From positions 1 through 5,459 of the forward strand of contig RPPU01000342.1 in NCBI GenBank assembly GCA_003819975.1: a DNA stretch of 5,459 nucleotides, in the 5' to 3' direction. Source of the stretch: Desulfobacteraceae bacterium (GTDB lineage: Bacteria; Desulfobacterota; DSM-4660; Desulfatiglandales; HGW-15). The notes under the pieces were generated by a model. That model was given only the letters and a program-made list of their open reading frames with translations. It did no database searches and was not told the origin of the DNA. A program made the position numbers and the translations under genes. This document shows positions 1 through 5,459 of the stretch, in pieces (within the stretch, counting starts at the first letter, position 1; every line of letters starts with the position of its first letter).

Positions 1-617
1 ACGGCACCCGCATCTCGCTCGCCATCGCGGTTTCCGCGGTCTTTGTCGGTTTGCTGATCGGCGTGCCCATCGGCTTGATCTCCGGCTATATGGGCGGCAA
101 GATCGATTTTATGTTACAGCGCGCGATCGACACCATGCTGGCTTTCCCGGGGTTTTTGTTGGCTCTGGCTTTGGTTTCGATCATCGGCGTCGGGTTTAAA
201 AACGTGGTGCTTTCCATCGGCATCAGCACTTTGCCGCTCTATGCCCGCCTGGTCAGGGGTTGTGTGCTCTCGATCCGCGAGCAGACCTATGTGGAAGCGG
301 CCCGGGCCTTGGGCACCCCGAACCGGGTTATTTTATACCGTCATATTCTGCCCAATGCCATGGTGCCGATCATCGTGCAATCGAGCCTGGGCATGGGTAC
401 GTCTATCCTTTTTGCCGCGGGCTTGGGTTTCCTCGGTCTGGGCGTTCAACCGCCTTTTCCGGAATGGGGCGCCATGTTGGGCAGCGGCCGGTCTTATATT
501 TTCGCCAGCCCCCATGTGGCCACTTTTCCGGGCATTGCCATCTTCTTGACGGTCTTGGGTTTCAATTTATTCGGCGACGGTTTGCGGGATGCCCTGGATC
601 CGCGGTTCAAGTATTAA
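1..617 (+). CDS. Di/oligopeptide ABC transporter permease, DppC/OppC family (5' partial)
   Basis: Inner-membrane permease of a peptide importer; it would pair with a DppB/OppB-type permease to form the channel. The reading frame is open from base 3 and gives 204 residues before the TAA at 615-617; no start is present, so roughly 80-100 N-terminal residues, including the first membrane segment, lie outside the window. Seen: hydrophobic segments at about residues 5-28, 48-75, 119-147 and 173-190; the cytoplasmic EAA loop (EAARALG at 98-104, ILP at 115-117), which docks the ATPase; and the typical family ending FNLFGDGLRDALDPRFKY. The order permease, D-type ATPase, F-type ATPase matches dpp/opp operons. 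Substrate (dipeptide, oligopeptide, glutathione or nickel chelate) cannot be decided from the permease. An in-frame TTG at 51 lies inside the conserved part and is not the real start. Family assignment is confident; exact substrate is not. Confidence 0.93.
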   Translation, partial: GTRISLAIAVSAVFVGLLIGVPIGLISGYMGGKIDFMLQRAIDTMLAFPGFLLALALVSIIGVGFKNVVLSIGISTLPLYARLVRGCVLSIREQTYVEAARALGTPNRVILYRHILPNAMVPIIVQSSLGMGTSILFAAGLGFLGLGVQPPFPEWGAMLGSGRSYIFASPHVATFPGIAIFLTVLGFNLFGDGLRDALDPRFKY

Positions 618-692
618 AAAGGTTACAAAAAAATGATCACCGTAATGATAGTAAACAAACATGAATTGGAACGACTCTAATTCGTGCTATTT

Positions 693-720
693 GGTTCACG
701 GTTCAAGGTTCACAGTTCGC
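693..720 (+). repeat. Four-unit heptad tandem repeat (GGTTCAC-type)
   Basis: Four consecutive 7-bp units start at 693, 700, 707 and 714. Units 1 and 3 are identical (GGTTCAC), unit 2 differs at one base, and unit 4 is more diverged. Reverse-complement copies of the unit occur downstream at 739-745 and 775-781. There is no coding frame across it. The function is unknown; this kind of short-period array is a common intergenic filler in some bacterial lineages. Confidence 0.75.
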
Positions 721-745
721 CGCGCTAAGGTTTTAACCGTGAACC
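693..745. repeat. 11-bp inverted repeat in the permease-ATPase gap
   Basis: GGTTCACGGTT at 693-703 is the exact reverse complement of AACCGTGAACC at 735-745, with a 31-base loop holding the rest of the heptad array. No T-run follows, so it is not a standard intrinsic terminator. It could form a stem in the operon mRNA between the permease and the first ATPase gene. Confidence 0.7.
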
Positions 746-746
746 C

Positions 747-769
747 CGGATGATGTTCCTCATCATCCG
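747..769. repeat. Short perfect hairpin, 9-bp stem
   Basis: CGGATGATG at 747-755 pairs exactly with CATCATCCG at 761-769 across a 5-base loop (TTCCT). It sits one base after the larger inverted repeat and about 65 bases before the next start codon. It has no downstream T-tract. It may be an mRNA stabiliser or processing structure, or merely part of a repeat element. Nothing else in the 618-833 gap was recognised as a gene or RNA. Confidence 0.65.
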
Positions 770-833
770 TCTCGGTGAACCCAATAGTCCGATATTATGA
801 CAAAAACTTTATAGAGAAGAAGTAACTTATTGT

Positions 834-1838
834 ATGCCGACCATAATTTCAAATCATGAACCTCTCTTGAAGGTCTCCGGCCTTAAGACCTACTTCTTCA
901 CCTTTGAAGGCCTGGCCAAAGCCGTGGACGGCGTCGACTTCGAGATCGGTCGCGGCGAAACCGTCGGCGTCGTGGGCGAATCGGGTTGCGGTAAAAGCGT
1001 CTCCGCCCTTTCCATCCTCCGTCTGATCGCCGATCCGCCCGGCAAAATCGTCGGCGGCCGCATTCTCTTTAACGCCATCGACCTGCTCAAGATCGCACCT
1101 GAAGAGATGCGCGCAGTACGCGGCAACAAGATCTCCATGATCTTTCAGGAACCCATGACCTCGCTCAACCCGGTCTTTACCGTCGGCGACCAGATCGCCG
1201 AAGCCGTTATGCTTCATCAAAAAGTTTCCCGCAAAGAAGCCTGGGAAAAAGCCGTTGAGATGCTCCGTCTGGTGCAGATATCGGAAGCGGAAAACCGGGT
1301 CCATGAACATCCGCATAAAATGAGCGGCGGCATGCGCCAGCGCGCCATGATCGCCATGGCCCTCTCCTGCCGGCCGCAACTGTTGATTGCCGACGAACCG
1401 ACCACCGCCCTGGATGTGACCATCCAGGCCCAGATTCTGGATTTGATGCAAAAATTAAAAGAAGAAATGGGCATGGCCATTATGCTGATCACGCATAACC
1501 TCGGTTTGATCGCGGAAATGGCCCAGCGCGTGATCGTCATGTACACCGGAAAAATAGTCGAATCCGCGACCGTGGAGGAATTGTTCGAAAATCCGTTGCA
1601 CCCCTACACGCAAGCGCTGCTCCAATCCACACCCTGGATCGGAAACAAGCTGGCCACCGGCACCCGGCAGCTCAAGGAGATCCCGGGTATTGTACCAAGC
1701 CTGCTCGATCTGCCGCAAGGTTGTAATTTTTTTCCGCGTTGCACCCGGGCCGGTAAAGATTGCGGGCAGGTCCAACCGGAGTTGAAAGAGGTCACGCCCG
1801 GCCATTGGGTCGGTTGCGGTTCGGCCTCGTCGAGGTAG
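834..1838 (+). CDS. Di/oligopeptide ABC transporter ATP-binding protein, DppD/OppD family
   Basis: Cytoplasmic ATPase that powers peptide import, working as a heterodimer with the F-type ATPase encoded next. It has 334 residues, normal for the family. Seen: Walker A GESGCGKS (48-55), Q-loop FQEP (104-107, Gln105), signature MSGGMRQR (163-170), Walker B LLIADEP (183-189, Asp187/Glu188), D-loop ALD (192-194) and H-loop His221. The C-terminal oligopeptide-transporter extension starts near 250 (HPYTQALL) and has four cysteines, Cys297, 303, 310 and 328; in related proteins this set is known to hold a [4Fe-4S] cluster. The start is well fixed: an in-frame TGA lies at 798-800 and ATG 834 is the first usable start after it. 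The upstream AAGAAG (817-822) is a weak, rather distant ribosome binding site. The stop codon lies inside a hairpin repeat. The peptide substrate is not determined. Confidence 0.95.
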   Translation: MPTIISNHEPLLKVSGLKTYFFTFEGLAKAVDGVDFEIGRGETVGVVGESGCGKSVSALSILRLIADPPGKIVGGRILFNAIDLLKIAPEEMRAVRGNKISMIFQEPMTSLNPVFTVGDQIAEAVMLHQKVSRKEAWEKAVEMLRLVQISEAENRVHEHPHKMSGGMRQRAMIAMALSCRPQLLIADEPTTALDVTIQAQILDLMQKLKEEMGMAIMLITHNLGLIAEMAQRVIVMYTGKIVESATVEELFENPLHPYTQALLQSTPWIGNKLATGTRQLKEIPGIVPSLLDLPQGCNFFPRCTRAGKDCGQVQPELKEVTPGHWVGCGSASSR

Positions 1839-1862
1839 GGGTTCAAAATCTTGAACCCCTAC
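1835..1862. repeat. GTAGGGG hairpin overlapping the DppD-like stop codon
   Basis: GTAGGGGTTCAA (1835-1846) and TTGAACCCCTAC (1851-1862) form a perfect 12-bp stem with a 4-base loop. The TAG stop of the D-type ATPase (1836-1838) lies in the left arm. No T-run follows, so a terminator role is unlikely. A second hairpin beginning with GTAGGGG lies at 4629-4652, which suggests a dispersed repeat family. Confidence 0.75.
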
Positions 1863-1891
1863 GAATGAAGGCGGATTGCTGGTTGAACAAA

Positions 1892-1896
1892 AAGGA
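1892..1896 (+). promoter_or_regulatory. Ribosome binding site that fixes the DppF-like start
   Basis: AAGGA ends 6 bases before ATG 1903, a good spacing. It directly abuts ATG 1897, which is therefore too close to be used, and it lies downstream of the in-frame TTG at 1876. This site is the reason for choosing 1903. Confidence 0.7.
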
Positions 1897-1902
1897 ATGG
1901 AT

Positions 1903-2868
1903 ATGACTCGTTCTTTACTCGAAGTAAAAAATTTACGCAAGCATTTCCCGATTAAAAAAGGCTTTTTCTCCGCTGTCCGCGGCCATGTGTTTGCCGTTGA
2001 CGGAGTCGACTTTTCCCTGGCTCCGGGTGAAACTTTGGGATTGGTCGGTGAAAGCGGTTGCGGTAAAACCACCCTGGGCCGGGCCATCCTGCGCCTGATC
2101 GAACCCACCGCGGGTGAGATTTTTTTTGAAGGACAAAATATTCTGACCGCGGATCAAAAGCAGATGCTGGACCTCCGGCGCAAAATGCAAATCATTTTTC
2201 AGGACCCCTATTCTTCCCTGAACCCGCGCATGACCGTCGGCGACATCATTGCTGAAGGACTTCGCAATCACGGCATGGGCAATGCTTCCCAAAAACGCGA
2301 CGCGATTGCCGCCATCATGAAAAAAGTCGGGCTGCGGCCCGAACAGATCAGCCGCTATCCGCATGAGTTCAGCGGCGGACAACGCCAGCGTATCGGGATT
2401 GCCCGGGCTCTGATCCTGAACCCCAAATTGATCATCTGCGACGAACCGGTCTCCGCTCTGGATGTTTCGATCCAGGCCCAGGTCATCAACCTGCTGGTCA
2501 GCCTCCAGGAAGAATTCGGACTTTCCTATCTTTTTATCGCCCACGACCTCAATGTCGTTGAACATATCAGCGACCGGGTGGCGGTCATGTATCTCGGCAA
2601 GATCGTTGAACTCGCCAAAGATACGGATCTCTATCAAGCGCCCAAACATCCCTATACCGAGGCATTACTCGCGGCGGTGCCGGTTCCCAGCCCCAAGCTG
2701 AAGAAAAAAAGGATCCTCCTGCAGGGTGAAATTCCAAGCCCGATCCATCTGCCCCAGGGCTGTCGGTTTTATCCCCGTTGTCCGAGCCGCAAGAACATCT
2801 GCGCGGAACACGAACCGGAATTTAAAAACCTGGACGGAGCCCATTGGGTCGCTTGCCATCTTTATTAA
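1903..2868 (+). CDS. Di/oligopeptide ABC transporter ATP-binding protein, DppF/OppF family
   Basis: Second cytoplasmic ATPase of the peptide importer, partner of the D-type subunit. It has 321 residues from ATG 1903. Seen: Walker A GESGCGKT (49-56), Q-loop Gln100 in IIFQDP, the family-typical [11 protein letters not shown] (104-114), signature FSGGQRQR (156-163), Walker B LIICDEP (176-182, Asp180/Glu181), D-loop SALD (184-187) and H-loop His214. The C-terminal extension begins near KHPYTEALL (248-256) and carries Cys287, 293, 300 and 318, the same cluster-type cysteine pattern as its partner. All catalytic residues are intact in both ATPases, so both nucleotide sites look competent. The gene starts 64 bases after the D-type stop and is presumably in the same operon. 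An earlier TTG at 1876 would add nine residues but has no well-placed ribosome binding site. It could serve dipeptides, oligopeptides or another small substrate. Confidence 0.95.
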   Translation: MTRSLLEVKNLRKHFPIKKGFFSAVRGHVFAVDGVDFSLAPGETLGLVGESGCGKTTLGRAILRLIEPTAGEIFFEGQNILTADQKQMLDLRRKMQIIFQDPYSSLNPRMTVGDIIAEGLRNHGMGNASQKRDAIAAIMKKVGLRPEQISRYPHEFSGGQRQRIGIARALILNPKLIICDEPVSALDVSIQAQVINLLVSLQEEFGLSYLFIAHDLNVVEHISDRVAVMYLGKIVELAKDTDLYQAPKHPYTEALLAAVPVPSPKLKKKRILLQGEIPSPIHLPQGCRFYPRCPSRKNICAEHEPEFKNLDGAHWVACHLY

Positions 2869-2869
2869 T

Positions 2870-2907
2870 GATTTTTTGACCCTTCCTTTTTGCAGGATCA
2901 AAAAATC
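2870..2907. repeat. 10-bp palindrome between the DppF-like gene and the kinase gene
   Basis: GATTTTTTGA (2870-2879) is the exact reverse complement of TCAAAAAATC (2898-2907); the 18-base loop has a further TCCT/AGGA pairing (2884-2887 with 2894-2897). It starts two bases after the stop codon and ends 13 bases before the kinase ATG. The T-run is in the left arm and no T-run follows the right arm, the reverse of an intrinsic terminator on this strand. It may be an operator or an mRNA structure modulating kinase expression; this is inference. Confidence 0.6.
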
Positions 2908-2920
2908 CCGGGGGCCTAAA

Positions 2921-4378
2921 ATGAAAGACGAAAAAAACAACCGCAACGACGAATCAACAGACCCGAACCAATTGACTCTGGCAACCATTAAGACCTGGTT
3001 TGAAAAGGCGTTGCCGGATGAGACCTCCCGTCGGCAAGCCCTGGCGCTTTGGGAACGAATCAGCGCCTACATCCGGGATCACCATGAAGAATTTCAATCT
3101 TTTGATGTTGTAACCGCTGAAGAGCAAACCCGTAAAATGGCCCTGCGCTTGCCGCAACTGCCCGGCAACCGGATCCTGGCCGCCTTCGAAGATATCACCG
3201 AACCTGAAAAAGCCGATGAAGAGCGCATCAAACTGGAAACTCGTTTGCAGCAATCCCAAAAAATGGAGGCCATCGGTCGCTTGGCCGGAGGCATTGCCCA
3301 TGACTTTAATAATATTCTAACCGGTATCTTGGGCTACGCTGAAATGATTAAAATGTCTTTTACCTCTTCCGACCTTGTCTATGCCGAAGCCGATGAAATC
3401 CGCAAAGCCTGCCGCCGGGCCGCGGACTTGGTCAACCAACTGCTGGCCTTTTCACGTCAGCAAGTCATCAAACCCAAGGTCGTCAACCCCAACGTCTTGA
3501 TTTTAAATTCAGAAAAAATGCTGCACCGTTTGATTAACGAAGATATTGATTTTCATTTTAAGCCTGAAAAGAATCTCTGGAACGTCAAGGTGGACCCCGG
3601 GCAATTCGATCAGGTCCTGATCAATCTGGTGATCAATGCCCGCGACGCCATGCCTAAAGGCGGCCGACTCTCCATTTCCACGGAGAATATTACTCTCATG
3701 GAAACCAGAATGATCGGCCCCTTTTCCATCCAACCCGGCGATTTTGTCATGATCATGATCGCCGACTCCGGTTCCGGCATGAGCGATGAAATCAAACAAC
3801 ACATTTTTGAACCTTTTTTCTCTTCAAAAGAATTTGGTCAAGGCACCGGTCTGGGGCTCTCAACCGTTTACGGAATTGTGCAGCAGAATCAGGGTTTCAT
3901 CGATTTCCAATCGGAACTCGGCAAGGGTTCGATCTTCAAGGTTTTCTTTCCGCGTACTTTTGAAAAGGCCGAGGATTTGCCCGAAGTTCCGGCGCCCGCT
4001 TTGCTGAGCGGCCATGAAAGTATTCTCCTGGTGGAAGATGAAAAAATAGTGCGCAAAAGCGTGAGTGAAATCCTGGAAAAACAAGGGTACACCCTTTTCA
4101 CCGCTCAAGACGGCCTGGAGGCTTTGCGCATTTCAACCCAATGCCGGACCGAGATTCATCTGCTGCTGAGCGATGTGGTCATGCCCAATATGAACGGTCA
4201 GGATTTATACCGGCAATTGCAAAACAATCGCCCCACTCTTAAAGCCCTCTTCATGTCCGGTTACACGGAAAACATGATCACCAAACAAGGCATGCTCGAC
4301 CGTGGAACGCCTTTTATCCAAAAACCTTTTACCATTGAAGCGCTTTCCAAAAAAGTCCGCCAGGTGTTGGATGAGTAA
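2921..4378 (+). CDS. Soluble hybrid histidine kinase with C-terminal receiver domain
   Basis: Sensor kinase that autophosphorylates a histidine and can pass the phosphate to its own receiver. It has 485 residues from ATG 2921, preceded by GGGGG at 2910-2914 as a weak ribosome binding site; the frame is open further upstream into the ATPase gene, but a start there would overlap it heavily. Seen: N-terminal region 1-80 without recognisable motifs; a stretch at 70-110 like the last strands of a PAS domain (ILAAFEDITEPEKADEE); dimerisation box KMEAIGRLAGGIAHDFNN with phosphoacceptor His127; N-box NLVINARDAM (235-244); G1 DSGSGM (282-287); F-box FEPFF (296-300); G2 GTGLGLS (308-314). A receiver follows at about 366-485 with acidic Glu372/Asp373, phosphoacceptor Asp418, Ser446 and Lys468, all intact. 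No membrane segment or signal peptide is visible, so it should be cytoplasmic. It has no DNA-binding output, so a separate phosphotransfer protein or regulator is expected. The signal is unknown. Confidence 0.93.
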   Translation: MKDEKNNRNDESTDPNQLTLATIKTWFEKALPDETSRRQALALWERISAYIRDHHEEFQSFDVVTAEEQTRKMALRLPQLPGNRILAAFEDITEPEKADEERIKLETRLQQSQKMEAIGRLAGGIAHDFNNILTGILGYAEMIKMSFTSSDLVYAEADEIRKACRRAADLVNQLLAFSRQQVIKPKVVNPNVLILNSEKMLHRLINEDIDFHFKPEKNLWNVKVDPGQFDQVLINLVINARDAMPKGGRLSISTENITLMETRMIGPFSIQPGDFVMIMIADSGSGMSDEIKQHIFEPFFSSKEFGQGTGLGLSTVYGIVQQNQGFIDFQSELGKGSIFKVFFPRTFEKAEDLPEVPAPALLSGHESILLVEDEKIVRKSVSEILEKQGYTLFTAQDGLEALRISTQCRTEIHLLLSDVVMPNMNGQDLYRQLQNNRPTLKALFMSGYTENMITKQGMLDRGTPFIQKPFTIEALSKKVRQVLDE

Positions 4379-4414
4379 GAAGAGAAAGGGTCCAAGGGGC
4401 CGGGGGTGAAGAAA

Positions 4415-4470
4415 CGTGAGAACGTGTGAACGTGAGAAAGTGAGAAAGTAAGAAAGTAAGAAAGTAAGAA
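4415..4470 (+). repeat. Seven-unit 8-bp tandem repeat (CGTGAGAA to AGTAAGAA)
   Basis: Seven consecutive 8-bp units occupy 4415-4470. They grade from CGTGAGAA at the left (units 1 and 3; unit 2 has one change) through AGTGAGAA (unit 4) to three identical AGTAAGAA units. There are no spacers, so this is not a CRISPR. The graded change suggests growth by slippage with step-wise mutation. It starts 37 bases after the kinase stop codon. Confidence 0.8.
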
Positions 4471-4486
4471 GATGTATTTTTTTGTT

Positions 4487-4521
4487 TTTCACGTTTGCCG
4501 TTTCACGCTTCATGTTTCACG
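4487..4521 (+). repeat. Five-unit heptad tandem repeat (TTTCACG-type)
   Basis: TTTCACG occurs exactly at 4487, 4501 and 4515, with diverged 7-bp units between (4494 and 4508), making five in-register heptads. The unit resembles the heptad at 693-720, with TTCAC shared. It is roughly complementary to the octad array 20 bases upstream: TCACGTTT at 4489-4496 and at 4517-4524 pairs with AAACGTGA at 4412-4419, so the zone could fold back on itself. Confidence 0.7.
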
Positions 4522-4593
4522 TTTTTAAGGCCTATAGGTACAAGAGAAGAGGACGAGGGATAAGGAACGTGAACCAGGGACTCGAGGGGTCAA

Positions 4594-4619
4594 TCCGCCT
4601 TCGCCAGGCCTATGGCGGA
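4594..4619. repeat. Imperfect hairpin TCCGCC / GGCGGA
   Basis: TCCGCC (4594-4599) is the reverse complement of GGCGGA (4614-4619); an alternative inner stem, CGCCA (4602-4606) with TGGCG (4613-4617), is also possible. No T-run follows. The AGGCCTAT in its loop region (4606-4613) also occurs at 4528-4535. It probably belongs to the intergenic repeat cluster; the function is unknown. Confidence 0.45.
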
Positions 4620-4628
4620 CAAGGGGTG

Positions 4629-4652
4629 TAGGGGCAGGCCTTGCGCCTGCCC
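4629..4652. repeat. Second GTAGGGG hairpin (GGGCAGGC / GCCTGCCC)
   Basis: The element begins with GTAGGGG at 4629-4634 (the G of GTA is at 4628) and contains a perfect GC-rich 8-bp stem, GGGCAGGC at 4632-4639 with GCCTGCCC at 4645-4652, and a 5-base loop. It shares the GTAGGGG lead with the hairpin at 1835-1862. Downstream is A-rich, not T-rich on this strand, so it is not a terminator for the kinase gene. It lies 44 bases before the radical SAM start. In the 4379-4696 gap no gene, RNA or clear promoter was found; the gap is essentially repeats. Confidence 0.6.
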
Positions 4653-4687
4653 GACCGGTAAAACGGAAAAAAGAATAATTTTCAGAC

Positions 4688-4692
4688 AGGAA
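4688..4692 (+). promoter_or_regulatory. Ribosome binding site of the radical SAM gene
   Basis: AGGAA ends 4 bases before ATG 4697, somewhat close but usable. The next in-frame ATG (4709) would be 16 bases away, so 4697 is preferred. Confidence 0.55.
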
Positions 4693-4696
4693 CCGA

Positions 4697-5459
4697 ATGA
4701 ACGCTACAATGGATTCTGAAAAGAACCAAAATATACTCTTGAACCGCCGGGAATACGGCGAGCTTTACGATCAATTCAAATGGGCCGGCCCCGCCGCGGC
4801 CCGGCTTGGAATGGAACAAAGAGCGGCCATCCTGACCGCCATTGATTCCCGGGTCGAATACCGCTTTCATCATACCAAGTTGGTTTATCAGGATCTTTCG
4901 CCCGGCTGCCGCTTGTGCGGAGACGGCGCCTGGTCCTGTCTTTTCATCAACAACCTCTGCAACGGCCAATGTTTCTTTTGCCCTGCAGAGCAAACCTCCA
5001 AATCGGAACCCGCAACCAACGGCATCCCTTTCCCCAATCCCCGCGATTATATCGATTATATTAAAAAATTTAATTTTCAAGGCGCCAGCATCAGCGGCGG
5101 CGAACCCTTGTTGACCTTTGATCGCACTCTGCTCTTTGTGGATAAAATAAAAAAAGCTTTCGGCTCCGCTCTCTATTTATGGCTCTACAGCAATGGCCTG
5201 GTGGCCGATCATGAAAAATTGGCTCGATTACGCGATGCCGGCCTGGATGAAATCCGTTTTAACCTAATCGCTTCCAACTATGACCTCACAAAAATCAAAA
5301 TGGCGGTTGATCTTATTCCGGCGGTTACCATTGAAATTCCGGCTGCGCCCGATCACGCTGAACGCCTGCAACGCCTGGTCCCTGAATTGAGCGACCTGGG
5401 CGTCCGTTTTTTAAACTTGCATCAATTGCGGTGCACGCCGCACAATGCCCAAGCCATGA
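4697..5459 (+). CDS. Radical SAM protein with extra N-terminal cysteine cluster (3' partial)
   Basis: Iron-sulfur enzyme expected to cleave S-adenosylmethionine to a 5'-deoxyadenosyl radical; the reaction it performs is not known. The frame is open from ATG 4697 to the window end, 254 residues without a stop. Seen: CX3CX2C (Cys88, Cys92, Cys95 in CNGQCFFCP), the site of the radical SAM [4Fe-4S] cluster; the GGEP motif (134-137), which contacts SAM; and a later strand ending LYSNG (163-167), as expected in the partial TIM barrel. A second group, Cys71, Cys74 and Cys81, lies just before the canonical motif, with GDGAWSCLFINNLCN linking the two. The first 70 residues are hydrophilic with no signal peptide, so the protein should be cytoplasmic. 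The layout recalls uncharacterised radical SAM proteins related to pyruvate formate-lyase activating enzymes, but this is from memory, not a search. It is separated from the kinase gene by 318 bases of repeats, so it is probably a separate unit. Confidence 0.88.
   Translation, partial: MNATMDSEKNQNILLNRREYGELYDQFKWAGPAAARLGMEQRAAILTAIDSRVEYRFHHTKLVYQDLSPGCRLCGDGAWSCLFINNLCNGQCFFCPAEQTSKSEPATNGIPFPNPRDYIDYIKKFNFQGASISGGEPLLTFDRTLLFVDKIKKAFGSALYLWLYSNGLVADHEKLARLRDAGLDEIRFNLIASNYDLTKIKMAVDLIPAVTIEIPAAPDHAERLQRLVPELSDLGVRFLNLHQLRCTPHNAQAM

Noticed and set aside
633..680. Fifteen-codon open frame after the permease gene (starts MITVMIV)
   Set aside because: Very short, with a poorly spaced ribosome binding site and no recognisable leader-peptide feature. 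It is expected by chance in a gap of this size.
793..798. TATTAT as a -10 promoter box before the DppD-like gene
   Set aside because: No acceptable -35 box lies 16-18 bases upstream, and AT-rich hexamers are common in such a gap.
849..1451. Long minus-strand open frames opposite both ATPase genes (also 1455-2108 and 1933-2649)
   Set aside because: They lie opposite strongly conserved ATPase genes, and their translations show no recognisable domain. They are antisense shadows of codon bias.
1876..1902. TTG at 1876 or ATG at 1897 as start of the DppF-like gene
   Set aside because: The AAGGA site is correctly spaced only for ATG 1903, and conserved family sequence begins just after that start.
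2726..2920. Upstream extension of the kinase reading frame into the ATPase gene
   Set aside because: It would overlap about 140 bases of conserved ATPase coding sequence. The translated extension looks like an out-of-frame shadow, and ATG 2921 follows a plausible ribosome binding site.
2870..2920. Intrinsic terminator between the DppF-like gene and the kinase gene
   Set aside because: The stem is AT-rich and the T-run precedes rather than follows the hairpin on this strand.
4415..4521. CRISPR array
   Set aside because: Units are 7-8 bp and directly adjacent, with no spacers and no cas genes in the window.
4682..5114. Minus-strand frame at 4682-5080 and plus-strand frame at 4842-5114
   Set aside because: Both are in other frames over the radical SAM gene, whose frame carries clear CX3CX2C and GGEP motifs.

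Overview
The window is 5459 bases of moderate-GC bacterial DNA. All the supported genes are on the + strand. It resembles a metagenome-type or poorly sampled Gram-negative genome. The soluble hybrid histidine kinase with a GGIAHDFNN box, and gaps filled with short 7-8 bp tandem repeats and GTAGGGG hairpins, would suit a deltaproteobacterial (Desulfobacterota-like) or candidate-phylum genome. That placement is weak inference, because no rRNA or taxonomic marker is present.

Layout. (1) Bases 1-617 hold the 3' part of a DppC/OppC-type peptide ABC permease; its N-terminus lies outside the window. (2) A 216-base gap (618-833) holds no convincing gene, but it has a heptad tandem repeat and two inverted repeats. 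(3) Bases 834-1838 encode a DppD/OppD-type ATPase. (4) A near-perfect hairpin (1835-1862) supplies the stop codon of that gene. (5) Bases 1903-2868 encode the partner DppF/OppF-type ATPase. (6) A 10-bp palindrome (2870-2907) nearly fills the short gap before (7) a soluble hybrid histidine kinase with a C-terminal receiver (2921-4378). (8) A repeat-filled gap of about 320 bases (4379-4696) has an octad array, a heptad array and two hairpins. (9) Bases 4697-5459 encode the first 254 residues of a radical SAM protein with an extra cysteine cluster before its CX3CX2C motif; the gene runs off the window.

How the genes work together. The permease and two ATPases follow the usual C-D-F order of di/oligopeptide importers (A = binding protein, B = first permease, both presumably upstream), so this is the tail of a peptide-uptake operon. 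The histidine kinase starts 52 bases after the second ATPase gene and may be co-transcribed, but nothing ties its signal to peptides. The radical SAM gene has its own ribosome binding site beyond the repeat zone and is probably a separate unit.

No clearly new system is visible. The least ordinary items are the unassigned radical SAM protein, the repeat-packed gaps and the hairpin that provides a stop codon.
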